13,409 bases of DNA from an uncultured Oscillospiraceae bacterium (GTDB lineage Bacteria > Bacillota > Clostridia > Oscillospirales > Acutalibacteraceae). This document shows positions 1 to 6,990 of this stretch, piece by piece. Numbering within the stretch: position 1 is the first letter of the stretch; every line of letters begins with the position of its first letter. A model generated the notes under the pieces. The model did no database searches, was not told the DNA's origin, and saw only the letters and a program-made list of their open reading frames with translations. The translations under genes were made by a program, and so were the position numbers. Location of the stretch: the NCBI GenBank assembly GCA_900550315.1, contig URRK01000023.1:1-13409 (forward strand), in the 5' to 3' direction.

Positions 1-523
1 TAATTAATGCGGGGCATATTTTTAAGTCGTAACCGCCGGTTTTTGCGTTCCAAACCCAGGCAGAATCGTAACGGGTACGGCAGTAGCGCATGCCGGAATT
101 TTGCAGGCGGGTCAGCTCCGTGTTCATCATTTTATTATTATAAACACGGCCGGTTCGGTCATCCTTCATAAAGCCGTAGGCGTTGTAAACCGTGCCCGAA
201 ACGCCTTTATAAATGTTAGAGATTGGTTTTTTGGCGTTGTAAACGCGCAGCTTGGTAAAGTTGTCTTCGGTCAGGCGCTCGGTTTCGTCTACCGGGCCAA
301 CATCGGGCTCTACCACCTCCGGCTCGCTGGAGTCCTTCTCAAAGCTGTCATCGGCCACCGAGCTTTCGCTTTCGCTGCTGGCGGCGGCAGATTTGGAGGA
401 ATTGTTCTTTTTAACGGTTTTCTTTCCGGTGTTGCTTTCCTTACATGCGGCAAGGCTGGAAAGCGCCATTACAAGGCTTAGAACCAGGCACAACAGCTTG
501 GTAAGCTTTTGGTTTTTAGTCAT
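1..523 (-). CDS. Lipoprotein, N-terminal part of a possible glycoside hydrolase (3' end outside window)
   Basis: Translating the minus strand from the ATG at 523 gives 174 residues with no stop before the window edge. It opens with MTKNQKLTKLLCLVLSLVMA and a lipobox LAAC, so Cys-25 should be lipidated and the protein held on the outer face of the membrane. Residues 26-75 form a low-complexity linker rich in K, N, S, then E and D. From about residue 80 a folded region starts, with YKGVSGTVYNAYGF, then NTELTRLQNSGMRYCRTRYD and AWVWNAKTGGYD. A helix followed by a G-M-R-Y-C-R-T strand resembles the first beta-strand region of TIM-barrel glycoside hydrolases; no catalytic residue is visible, so the enzyme assignment is inference. 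The start is fixed by AGGGAGGTG seven bases upstream. The start ATGACTAA overlaps the stop of the upstream surface protein, which suggests translational coupling. Confidence 0.8.
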   Translation of the reverse strand, partial: MTKNQKLTKLLCLVLSLVMALSSLAACKESNTGKKTVKKNNSSKSAAASSESESSVADDSFEKDSSEPEVVEPDVGPVDETERLTEDNFTKLRVYNAKKPISNIYKGVSGTVYNAYGFMKDDRTGRVYNNKMMNTELTRLQNSGMRYCRTRYDSAWVWNAKTGGYDLKICPALI

Positions 524-2660
524 TTGCCGCACCTCCCTTTCTTTTTAAGATCAGCAGCAAGGCTGCGGCAAATGCAACCGTGGCCGAAAGAACGCAAACT
601 GCCGGTAATACCGGGCTCTCCCCTGTTTGCGGGGTCTCATAAGCGGCCCACAGGCTTTTTTCCAGCTGGCTGGCAGAATCGCTAAGCCTAAAATAAGGCT
701 GTGTGCCGTAGCCGCCGTTGTACAGTGCGGTTGCAGATTTTAAATTGTTATAATCGTAATTTTTGTAAACAGTGTAATCGTTGGCGTCATAACGCAGGGC
801 GTAGGTGCTTTCAAACAGCATTACGCTTTCAACATCTAAGGTGCCGGCCGAGCAGCTAAGCTGCAGGTAAATGTTTCCGGTATCGTCCGGTGTAACCTCA
901 AACCCGCTACGCACCCACTCGTTATTGGTTTTAGCCTGTATAACCGAGGCTGTTTGCCCGGCAAGGTTTGAAAAATGAATGTATTTTCCATCGGAGCCCA
1001 TTAAGGCAAGCGCAGCCTGACCCTTTGTACCGGCGCTGCCGCGCAGGCTAATGCCAAAGGTGTAAGCCTTACCCGGTTCTACCTTAAATTTAAAGGTGTA
1101 GTTGCTGCCGGCCGCCAGGCGCATAAAGTGGCTGCCCTTTAGGGCGTTGCTGCCGCTTACAATGCTAAAGCCTTTTGGCAGGGGGCTGCCCCAATTGCTG
1201 TTGGTTGCAGCGCTTTCAAAACTTGGATTTTCTACATAGTTGTAAAGCTCCTCACAAAAGCTGGTGTTTACATTCTCATTCAGCACCATAGGCGCCGCAA
1301 TTTCAATGGTAATATCGTCAATGTAAACATCCGACTCTAACGGGCCGCCAATTTTAAATTTGTAAGGCCCGTTGGCGGGGGCATTAAAGCCAAAGCTTAC
1401 CTTTTGCCAATCGGTACTGTCGGCCGTTTGCTCGTAACCAATAGAGGCGCCGGCCTCGCCGTTATAATCGGGAGAGATGGTTACCGAGCCGCCGGAACGG
1501 CCGCCGGTGATTTTGTACCAGAAGGTAACCTTGTAGGTGGTGCCTTTTACTGCGTACAAGCTTAGGAACGACGAATTGGTGTAGCTGGCAGAGGAACTTA
1601 ACGCCGCCGGGTAGTACAGCGAGCTGCGGCCGCTGTGAACATTTTTATCGCCCTCGTTGCCGGTGTAGATTTGGAAGCCAAGCGCCGTATCGTCGCGTTC
1701 TAATTGGTAGCGGCTGTTTTCAAAATCAATCACCTCAATATTGTTGCCAATGCCCGTTTTTTCGGTTACGGTTACATTGTCAATTACCGCGTCGCCACCC
1801 AGTGCACTGAACTCCAGGTTGGCGCACTGCTGATTACTGGTTGCAAAGGTAAAGGAGTATTGCTGCATAGCGGTGGAATTTACCTCTACTACCGCAGTAG
1901 AAGCAATGGCGTTTTGCCGGGTAATGGCGGTGTTTTGGCAATCGGTTACGCCGGCCAACAGCTTGCCCTTTGCTTTAAAGGTAACGGTGTAAGCGGTGCT
2001 TTCCTTGGTTTTAAACAGCTGGTTGGCGCTGGTACCGTCTAACAGCTTTAACGCCTTAGAACCGTTTTCTGTCGTTATTTGGCCGTTACCGGTCCATTGA
2101 TCCAAAATAGTGGTGTTGCCGCTGGTAAGCACTTTTTCAAAATCGCCGTTTTGCAGCGTTTCGTTTGCGGTATATTCGTACAAAAATATATCGTCAATGT
2201 AGTAGCTTACATTGGTATCGTCTGACTGGTACTTCATCCACAGCTGCAGCTCGCTGGCCGAGCCGCTGTTAAAGTACATGGTAACCTTGTTCCAACCGCT
2301 GTTAATGGCAATGGGCGCGCTTTTGGCGTAAACATTGGTAGCCGTTGCGGCGTTTACAATGCCGGGGTCGGTAATAATTTGGTCGGTAATAGATACATTG
2401 GTAGAATTATTATCGGCACGAAGGTAATAGGTTAAGCAGTAATTGGCGCCCGGAGTTAAGCCGGTTAGCGGAATGTGCGTATAGCGCCAGGCGACAAAGA
2501 TGCCTAACGACTTGGTGCCGGAGTGTGCATACAGGCTTGTAACAAAGGCGTTGCACCAGTTACTCGGATCCTGCAGATCGTCAAAATACACGCCGTTGAT
2601 AGAGCTGTTTTCAAAGCTACCGTCCATACCCTGGGCGGCAAAAAGCTCCTGCGAGGGCAT
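516..2660 (-). CDS. Multi-module cell-surface protein, C-terminal fragment with sortase signal
   Basis: This 714-codon frame is best read as the second part of the gene that starts at 5203, in a different frame after a one-base lesion. The ATG at 2660 has no Shine-Dalgarno sequence, and the frame is open upstream to read RFTGFN, exactly what should complete the broken repeat. It holds about four beta-sandwich, carbohydrate-binding-like modules at residues 10-160, 165-300, 305-455 and 470-617. Their marks are starts such as DGSFENS, NGDFEK and ENPSFES, and ends such as YYIDDIFLYE, AVIDNVTV and YIDDITIE. Residues 618-675 form a short linker domain. Residues 676-710 (TPQTGESP, a long hydrophobic stretch, then LKRKGG) form a PQTG-type cell-wall sorting signal, so the protein should be attached to peptidoglycan. 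Module boundaries are approximate. The last bases overlap the next gene by 8. Confidence 0.75.
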   Translation of the reverse strand: MPSQELFAAQGMDGSFENSSINGVYFDDLQDPSNWCNAFVTSLYAHSGTKSLGIFVAWRYTHIPLTGLTPGANYCLTYYLRADNNSTNVSITDQIITDPGIVNAATATNVYAKSAPIAINSGWNKVTMYFNSGSASELQLWMKYQSDDTNVSYYIDDIFLYEYTANETLQNGDFEKVLTSGNTTILDQWTGNGQITTENGSKALKLLDGTSANQLFKTKESTAYTVTFKAKGKLLAGVTDCQNTAITRQNAIASTAVVEVNSTAMQQYSFTFATSNQQCANLEFSALGGDAVIDNVTVTEKTGIGNNIEVIDFENSRYQLERDDTALGFQIYTGNEGDKNVHSGRSSLYYPAALSSSASYTNSSFLSLYAVKGTTYKVTFWYKITGGRSGGSVTISPDYNGEAGASIGYEQTADSTDWQKVSFGFNAPANGPYKFKIGGPLESDVYIDDITIEIAAPMVLNENVNTSFCEELYNYVENPSFESAATNSNWGSPLPKGFSIVSGSNALKGSHFMRLAAGSNYTFKFKVEPGKAYTFGISLRGSAGTKGQAALALMGSDGKYIHFSNLAGQTASVIQAKTNNEWVRSGFEVTPDDTGNIYLQLSCSAGTLDVESVMLFESTYALRYDANDYTVYKNYDYNNLKSATALYNGGYGTQPYFRLSDSASQLEKSLWAAYETPQTGESPVLPAVCVLSATVAFAAALLLILKRKGGAAND
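524..540 (-). promoter_or_regulatory. Strong ribosome binding site for the terminal lipoprotein gene
   Basis: Read on the minus strand, AAAGGGAGGTGCGGCAA precedes the ATG at 523. GGGAGGTG is a near-perfect Shine-Dalgarno sequence at normal spacing. It lies inside the last codons of the upstream surface protein gene, so ribosomes ending there can restart at once. This settles the start of the lipoprotein and shows that the gene is real although no long open frame was visible on this strand at the window edge. Confidence 0.8.
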
Positions 2661-5203
2661 ATTAAAGCCGGTAAAGCGGCGGTTAGCGAAACATCGCTAT
2701 TGGCGGTATAAACATATTCGGCACTGGTAGAAACAAGCTTACCGCTTGCGTTGTACCAACCGGCAAAGGTGTTGCCAATTAACGGGGTAGCTTTAAAGAA
2801 AACCTTTTGCCCTTTGGTAACCTCGCCGGTAAAGCTGGCCGTGGCCGAGCCGCCCAACGCGCTTTTAACGCTTACCAAAGCGCTTTGGTAGGCAGCAAGC
2901 TCATCGGTGTAAAGGGAAGTATCTGCGCCGCCACTCGGACTATATTTGCACCAAAGGTTAACGGCGTTCTGGTTGCCGGAGTTTACGCGAATCGTTACTT
3001 TGGTCCAGGTTTTGGGCGCCACGTCAACAACGCTGTTGGCCATAATGGCCTCGCTGTTGCGGGTTCTTTTTGCGTTTTGATCGTCCGGATCACCCTCGAT
3101 CAGCCAAAGATCTTCGTTTTGGCGGGTAACATTAAGGCCTAAGCTGCCGCCTGCCTCGGTGTAAGCCCAAAAACCTAAGGCGTATTCGGTGTTTTTTTTC
3201 AGCCCGGTAATGCGGTAGCCGGTATCGGAATAGCGGTTGCCGTTTTCTAACCCAATATTGCCGGAATGTTTTAGCTTTGTAACAGCCGTTATTGTTTGCC
3301 AAGAAAGCCTAAATTGCGAGTTTTGCACAATGCGGTTGGGGTAATGGTTGGTGTTGCCAACAGAAATAATTTTGCCGGCCGGCAGGTCTTCAAACGAATC
3401 CTGCAGGGCAGTTTTCTGCGGCAGAACAAAGCGGGCCTCGTAATTCGGGGTTTCGCCGGTGTAGGTAAAGGTTAGGCTGGTGTTGTTGGTAATTAATTTA
3501 TCGCCGCTGTACCAACCGTCAAACAGCCCGCCAAGGTTTGGCATTGCGGCAAAGGTGGCCTTCTCGCCCGGGCGCAGCGCAACGCCGTTTTCCGGGGTAA
3601 CCGTGCCCAAGCTGCTGTTAAAGGTTGGCAGGTAATTTAACGCCTCGGCCTCAATTGAAAGGTCATCTAAATACATGTAATCCTTTGTGCCGTATTTTAG
3701 CCAAAGGGTTGCGGTGGTTTCGCTGCCGTTTTTAAAGCTAAGGGTATGCCTTTGCCAGCTGCCGGTACCTGCCGTTTTAGGCAGGGCGGCCAGAATAACG
3801 GCGGCGGGATTTTGCACCCTTTCGCTGCCTTTCGGGTCTTTATCAATCCAAAGTGCGGTGCTGCCGGCGGTAATTTTAGCGTACTCTAAATAGTAGGCGG
3901 CGTCTTGCGGCTGCCAGGTGTAAAACTGCACCGCATAGTTGCGGCCGGGCTGCAGGCCGGTAAAACGGTAGCCCACCGTTTGCCACTGGGCGCCAAGTTT
4001 AACCGACTGGCTGCCCCAGTGTGCCTTTTCGTTGGTGATTGCCGCGTTCCACCAGGTGCTGTAATATTGGTTGGAATCGCCCACCCAGTGCTGCCCGTTG
4101 GCCGGGTCGGCCACAGTGGTGCTGTTGGCAACTACTTTATTTAGCTTTGCGGTATCTTCAAAGCTGGGGTCGGTAATGAGCGGGGCCTCACTGCCCTGCT
4201 CAAAGCGGGCCTGGTAACCCGGATTTTTAACTGAAGAATCCCAAACAAAGGTTAGCTCCGGCTCCTCGGTTACCAGCTGCTCGCCCTTGTACCAGCCTAA
4301 AAAGCGGCTGCCGTTTACCGAAACAGCGGTAAACTTAGCGGTATCGCCATTTTTTAAGCTTAAGCTGGTTGGCTCAACCCCACCCAGTGCAACATTATTG
4401 CTGGTTGGGGCGTAGCTGTCGGTTTCCATTTGCTGCGCGGCAAACACAAACCCACCCAGCGTTACCGTGCTGCCCTTGGCGTAAATTTCTTTTTCGCCGG
4501 TGGCGTTGCGGGCCGGGATACTAAAGCCGTAGCAAACCTCGGCCTCGCTGGAATCCAGCCCGTCGGTTGTAAAGGTGTGAGTAACCTTTACCCATTCGTT
4601 GGGTCTATTTTGCGAGGGGTAGTCTTTGGTAAGTACCAGCCAGGTGCTGCCTTTTACACTAAGCATAGAAATAGAGTCGTTAAAAACCGTTGTGCTGTCG
4701 AATTTAAATTCGTGCTTAATATTGGTGCGGCAAACGCGGGTGCTGCCGTTGTCGTAATTGTAGCTGTAAACGTTGTGCCCTTCGGCAATAACCTCATTAT
4801 GCTTCGCATTGCCGTTGCGGTCAATATAGTCCGGCTCATACATGCCGAACTTTAAACCCTTAACATCCTTTACCTTAGCCCAAAAGCTAACGGTATAGAC
4901 ATGATTTTTTTCGATTTTAATTTTTTTAGTACTGTTAAAAGTGGCCGCACTGTCATCATTACCCTTGTGGGTAAAGGTGATGGCTTTTTGGCCGTCGGGG
5001 GTTTTTTCGGCACCAATCGCAATGTCGAACGCTGCGGCAGTACCAACCTTCCACCCCGTGGGCACATTGCCCGAAACATTTGTAAAATCGCCGTTTTCAA
5101 ACAAATTAGGGCTGCTTGCCGCCGAAAGTCCGGGCAGCACAGCCGAAACGGCGCTGACAGTTACAGTAACCGCCAGCAGTAATGCCAAAATTTTTTTCTT
5201 CAC
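2504..5203 (-). CDS. Multi-module cell-surface protein, N-terminal part (frameshifted near residue 843)
   Basis: The start is taken as GTG at 5203, because AGGGAG lies nine bases upstream and the protein then begins MKKKILALLLAVTVTVSAVS, a clean Sec signal peptide cleaved near residue 29. Module 1 (about 32-260, NLFENGDFTN) is followed by an InlB B-repeat-like module (about 275-335, FLGWYKGEQ to GYQARFE). Module 2 (about 342-520, DPSFEDTA to YMYLDDLSIE) is followed by a second repeat (about 530-592, FDGWYSGDK to NYEARFV). Module 3 (about 600-770, DSFEDLPAG) is followed by a third repeat (from about 780, FAGWYNASGK). The third repeat should end in ARF but reads AALPALI, and the last 60 or so residues are out of frame and proline/arginine-rich. 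Family knowledge: such sandwich folds usually bind glycans and InlB B-repeats act as spacers. The intact product would be about 1,560 residues. Substrate unknown. Confidence 0.8.
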   Translation of the reverse strand: MKKKILALLLAVTVTVSAVSAVLPGLSAASSPNLFENGDFTNVSGNVPTGWKVGTAAAFDIAIGAEKTPDGQKAITFTHKGNDDSAATFNSTKKIKIEKNHVYTVSFWAKVKDVKGLKFGMYEPDYIDRNGNAKHNEVIAEGHNVYSYNYDNGSTRVCRTNIKHEFKFDSTTVFNDSISMLSVKGSTWLVLTKDYPSQNRPNEWVKVTHTFTTDGLDSSEAEVCYGFSIPARNATGEKEIYAKGSTVTLGGFVFAAQQMETDSYAPTSNNVALGGVEPTSLSLKNGDTAKFTAVSVNGSRFLGWYKGEQLVTEEPELTFVWDSSVKNPGYQARFEQGSEAPLITDPSFEDTAKLNKVVANSTTVADPANGQHWVGDSNQYYSTWWNAAITNEKAHWGSQSVKLGAQWQTVGYRFTGLQPGRNYAVQFYTWQPQDAAYYLEYAKITAGSTALWIDKDPKGSERVQNPAAVILAALPKTAGTGSWQRHTLSFKNGSETTATLWLKYGTKDYMYLDDLSIEAEALNYLPTFNSSLGTVTPENGVALRPGEKATFAAMPNLGGLFDGWYSGDKLITNNTSLTFTYTGETPNYEARFVLPQKTALQDSFEDLPAGKIISVGNTNHYPNRIVQNSQFRLSWQTITAVTKLKHSGNIGLENGNRYSDTGYRITGLKKNTEYALGFWAYTEAGGSLGLNVTRQNEDLWLIEGDPDDQNAKRTRNSEAIMANSVVDVAPKTWTKVTIRVNSGNQNAVNLWCKYSPSGGADTSLYTDELAAYQSALVSVKSALGGSATASFTGEVTKGQKVFFKATPLIGNTFAGWYNASGKLVSTSAEYVYTANSDVSLTAALPALICPRRSFLPPRVWTVALKTALSTACILTICRIRVTGATPLLQACMHTPAPSR
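2670..2681 (-). other. Frameshift point joining the two parts of the surface protein gene
   Basis: On the minus strand the sequence here is ACCGCCGCTTTACC. Frame 0 reads T-A-A-L-P and goes out of frame. Adding one C (ACC GCC CGC TTT ACC GGC) gives T-A-R-F-T-G, which restores the ARF ending seen in the two earlier InlB-like repeats and runs straight into the 714-codon frame. The lesion is therefore most likely one C lost from a CCC run, either a true mutation or a sequencing/assembly error. Confidence 0.75.
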
Positions 5204-5233
5204 GGTTGTTATCTCCCTTAACAAGTCGTTTTA

Positions 5234-5250
5234 GGGGTTGTGCAAACCCC
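5234..5250 (-). promoter_or_regulatory. Stem-loop in the leader of the surface protein gene
   Basis: Minus-strand GGGGTTTGCACAACCCC has perfect six-base arms (GGGGTT/AACCCC) around a five-base loop. It ends about 20 bases before the AGGGAG ribosome binding site at 5216-5211. It is too short and lacks a U-tract, so it is not an obvious terminator. It could stabilise the mRNA or affect access to the start. No function is shown. Confidence 0.45.
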
Positions 5251-5305
5251 ATTTCTCCCATTTAACAAAAAACCTATTTACTTTTAAAAATTTTAAAGCA
5301 GCTTT

Positions 5306-5396
5306 AGCCGGCAAAGGCACAAGGCGTAAGGCTTTACAGCTCTTTACCCGCCTTTGGCCGGGCTAAGGGCTGCCCCGCCAAGGCAGAGCAACCCTT
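5306..5396 (-). terminator. Tandem stem-loops after the solute-binding protein gene, possible attenuator
   Basis: The 229-base gap 5204-5432 holds two back-to-back inverted repeats. The first met by transcription is 5396-5365, arms AAGGGTTGC/GCAGCCCTT (eight pairs plus one G-U, 14-base loop). The second is 5364-5306, arms AGCCCGGCCAAAGGC/GCCTTTGCCGGCT (13 pairs with two one-base bulges). After the second, minus-strand sequence AAAGCTGCTTTAAAATTTTT gives only a weak, displaced T-tract. A partial terminator, or an RNA-stabilising structure that keeps the binding protein message more abundant than the downstream message, both fit. No convincing sigma-70 promoter was seen in the gap. Confidence 0.4.
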
Positions 5397-5432
5397 ACTT
5401 TTAAGCCGTTGTTAACTTATTTTCAGCGCAAA

Positions 5433-6914
5433 TTATTTAACCTTTTTCAGCTCTTTGTTGGCACGGTTCATGCCGGTAGTAACCTGACCCTTTAAGGAGT
5501 TCAGCTTAGAAGCGATCTGGTCGGAGGTGGTGTTAGACAGCACGTTTACAATTTTGCTGTTGTAGGTACCGGAGGATACATAGTCTACAATACCTTGACC
5601 GCGCATTACAATTTTCTTGGCGCCGGTGGCAGTAATTTTGTTGTAAACCTCACGGAACTGCTCGTTGTAGAAAGAACCGTTCATATCACAGTTTTTGATG
5701 TCCAAGAAATACCGCAGGAAGAACGCAGCGCCTTCAGGGTTCTTAGCCTTTTTGGCAGTACCCCAGGTTTTGGGGCGAATCGGGGTGTAGGCGGTGCCGC
5801 CCTTGGGGCCGGCTACCGGTACGGCTTTAATATCGGCCGAGGTGTGCGGAACATTGGTAAACCAAGCGTCGGTGTTGGCTTTGTACATACCGTAAGCAAT
5901 TGCGGTAAACAGGCCAACCTTACCCTGCTGCACATCGTTTAATGCCCAACCGGAGGAAATACCGTCTTTTTGCAGGGCGGCAGTTTGCTGCCATGCCTTA
6001 GTAAGCAGGGAATTTGCCGAAGCGTTGCCCAGCTCGTTTTTAAACTGATTGCCGTCGTAAGATACAAAGTCTACACCGGCACTGTACATCATAAGGTCTT
6101 GATTCTGGAAAGAAATACCAGTGTAGCCTCTCTTTTTAGAAACCTTTTGTGCAATCTCCCGTTGCTTTTCCCAGTTCCATTGGCCCTTTTTGTACAGCGT
6201 CCAGGGATCCTCGCTAACGCCGGCAGCTTTTAACACCTTGGGCATATAGTAGGTAACATAGTTGGTGTCCTCGGCAGCCCAAGCGCCTTTCATGGCAACG
6301 GTAAAGTATTTACCGTTAACTTTAAAAGCGTTCATGTAATCCTTATACCAGCAGCTGTCATCCAAACGGTAAACATCTTTTTTTAAAGTTTGCAGCGATT
6401 TAATTGCCAGGCCGGGGAAGTTCGTAGAACCCAAACCAACAACATCCGGAGAATCACCGCCGGCGATTAACGAAATTAACTTGGTAGAATATTCGCTCTC
6501 GGTGGTGATGGTGGTGCGAACCTTTATGCCGGTTTTTTTCTCGAACCCGGTTACCAGCTTTTGCTCTAATGTGGTGTACTTACGCCACATTAAAACGTGT
6601 ACGCCCTTAGACTTTACGCTGCTGGAAATTTCAGAATACGGGTCGGACGCAAAGGTGGTTTTTTTTGTGCTGTTTGTTTTGCTGTTGTTTTTGTTAGAGC
6701 TTTTAGAGCCGTTGTTGGTGGCGGAGTCTTTGCTGCCATCAACCTTGCTTTGGTTTTCCTCGCCAGAAGTGATCTGTGTTTGATTATCTTCAGATCCCAG
6801 GTTGGAATTGTTGCTTGCCGTGTCTTTGGAGCCGCAGCCGGAGAACAGCATTACTACTGCCAGCATTAAGGCTACAACGCCCGTAACACGCTTGAAAGAA
6901 AAAAATTGTTTCAT
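5433..6914 (-). CDS. Carbohydrate ABC transporter extracellular solute-binding lipoprotein
   Basis: This is the substrate-capture component of the importer whose permeases lie just upstream. The start is the ATG at 6914, because GGAGG sits eight bases before it; the earlier in-frame ATG at 6929 overlaps that ribosome binding site. The 493-residue product starts MKQFFSFKRVTGVVALMLAV and has lipobox LFSGC with Cys-27 as the lipidation site. Residues 28-90 are a linker rich in S, N, K, D and E. The folded domain begins near residue 103 with GVHVLMWRKYTTLEQKLVTG, followed by FEKKTGIKVRTT and LISLIAGGDSPDVVGLG, the usual N-terminal lobe pattern of family 1 (CUT1) sugar-binding proteins. Later blocks such as GQWNWEKQREIAQK and a C-terminal RPKTWGTAKKAKNPEGAAFF region also fit. 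Length is somewhat above the usual 420-450, mostly because of the linker. The sugar cannot be told from sequence. Confidence 0.9.
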   Translation of the reverse strand: MKQFFSFKRVTGVVALMLAVVMLFSGCGSKDTASNNSNLGSEDNQTQITSGEENQSKVDGSKDSATNNGSKSSNKNNSKTNSTKKTTFASDPYSEISSSVKSKGVHVLMWRKYTTLEQKLVTGFEKKTGIKVRTTITTESEYSTKLISLIAGGDSPDVVGLGSTNFPGLAIKSLQTLKKDVYRLDDSCWYKDYMNAFKVNGKYFTVAMKGAWAAEDTNYVTYYMPKVLKAAGVSEDPWTLYKKGQWNWEKQREIAQKVSKKRGYTGISFQNQDLMMYSAGVDFVSYDGNQFKNELGNASANSLLTKAWQQTAALQKDGISSGWALNDVQQGKVGLFTAIAYGMYKANTDAWFTNVPHTSADIKAVPVAGPKGGTAYTPIRPKTWGTAKKAKNPEGAAFFLRYFLDIKNCDMNGSFYNEQFREVYNKITATGAKKIVMRGQGIVDYVSSGTYNSKIVNVLSNTTSDQIASKLNSLKGQVTTGMNRANKELKKVK

Positions 6915-6990
6915 GTTGGATACCTCCATACTTTTTATAGTTTGTTTTTATATAAGTGCATAGGAATTATGCATCATATACAAGTATATT
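6915..6990 (-). promoter_or_regulatory. AT-rich gap with two perfect inverted repeats before the binding-protein gene
   Basis: This 76-base gap is longer than any other between the importer genes and is strongly AT-rich. It contains ATATAC-AA-GTATAT at 6976-6989 and TGCATA-GGAAT-TATGCA at 6957-6973, each with perfect six-base arms, plus the GGAGG ribosome binding site near 6926-6922. The repeats are of operator size. A possible promoter (TTAAAA, 17 bases, CATAAT, reading the minus strand) overlaps them but matches consensus poorly. A separate promoter for the binding protein is inference. Confidence 0.4.

Noticed and set aside
101..548. Two plus-strand open frames (101-481 and 252-548)
   Set aside because: They mirror the minus-strand lipoprotein gene, which has a signal peptide, lipobox and strong ribosome binding site. 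The plus-strand frames have no plausible ribosome binding site or domain.
2504..2681. Programmed -1 ribosomal frameshifting as the cause of the split gene
   Set aside because: A -1 shift at GCC would give the right protein, but the site has no X-XXY-YYZ slippery heptamer and I saw no clear stimulatory hairpin downstream. Single-base loss or a sequencing error is simpler.
5201..5224. TTG start at 5224 for the surface protein
   Set aside because: It would place the AGGGAG ribosome binding site inside the coding region. The GTG at 5203 has that site at normal spacing and begins with a standard signal peptide.
1704..5234. Several plus-strand open frames over the surface protein gene, including 1704-2042, 2807-3142 and 4430-4855
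   Set aside because: Their Gly/Ala/Val-rich composition is what the reverse complement of this gene's codons would give, and no start signals or recognisable domains were seen.
5225..5305. Sigma-70 promoter directly before the surface protein gene
   Set aside because: AT-rich stretches such as TTTAAAATTTTTAAAAG contain -10-like hexamers, but none has a reasonable -35 at 16-18 bases.
6912..6929. ATG at 6929 as the start of the solute-binding protein
   Set aside because: This ATG overlaps GGAGG, which serves the ATG at 6914; the shorter start gives a typical lipoprotein signal.
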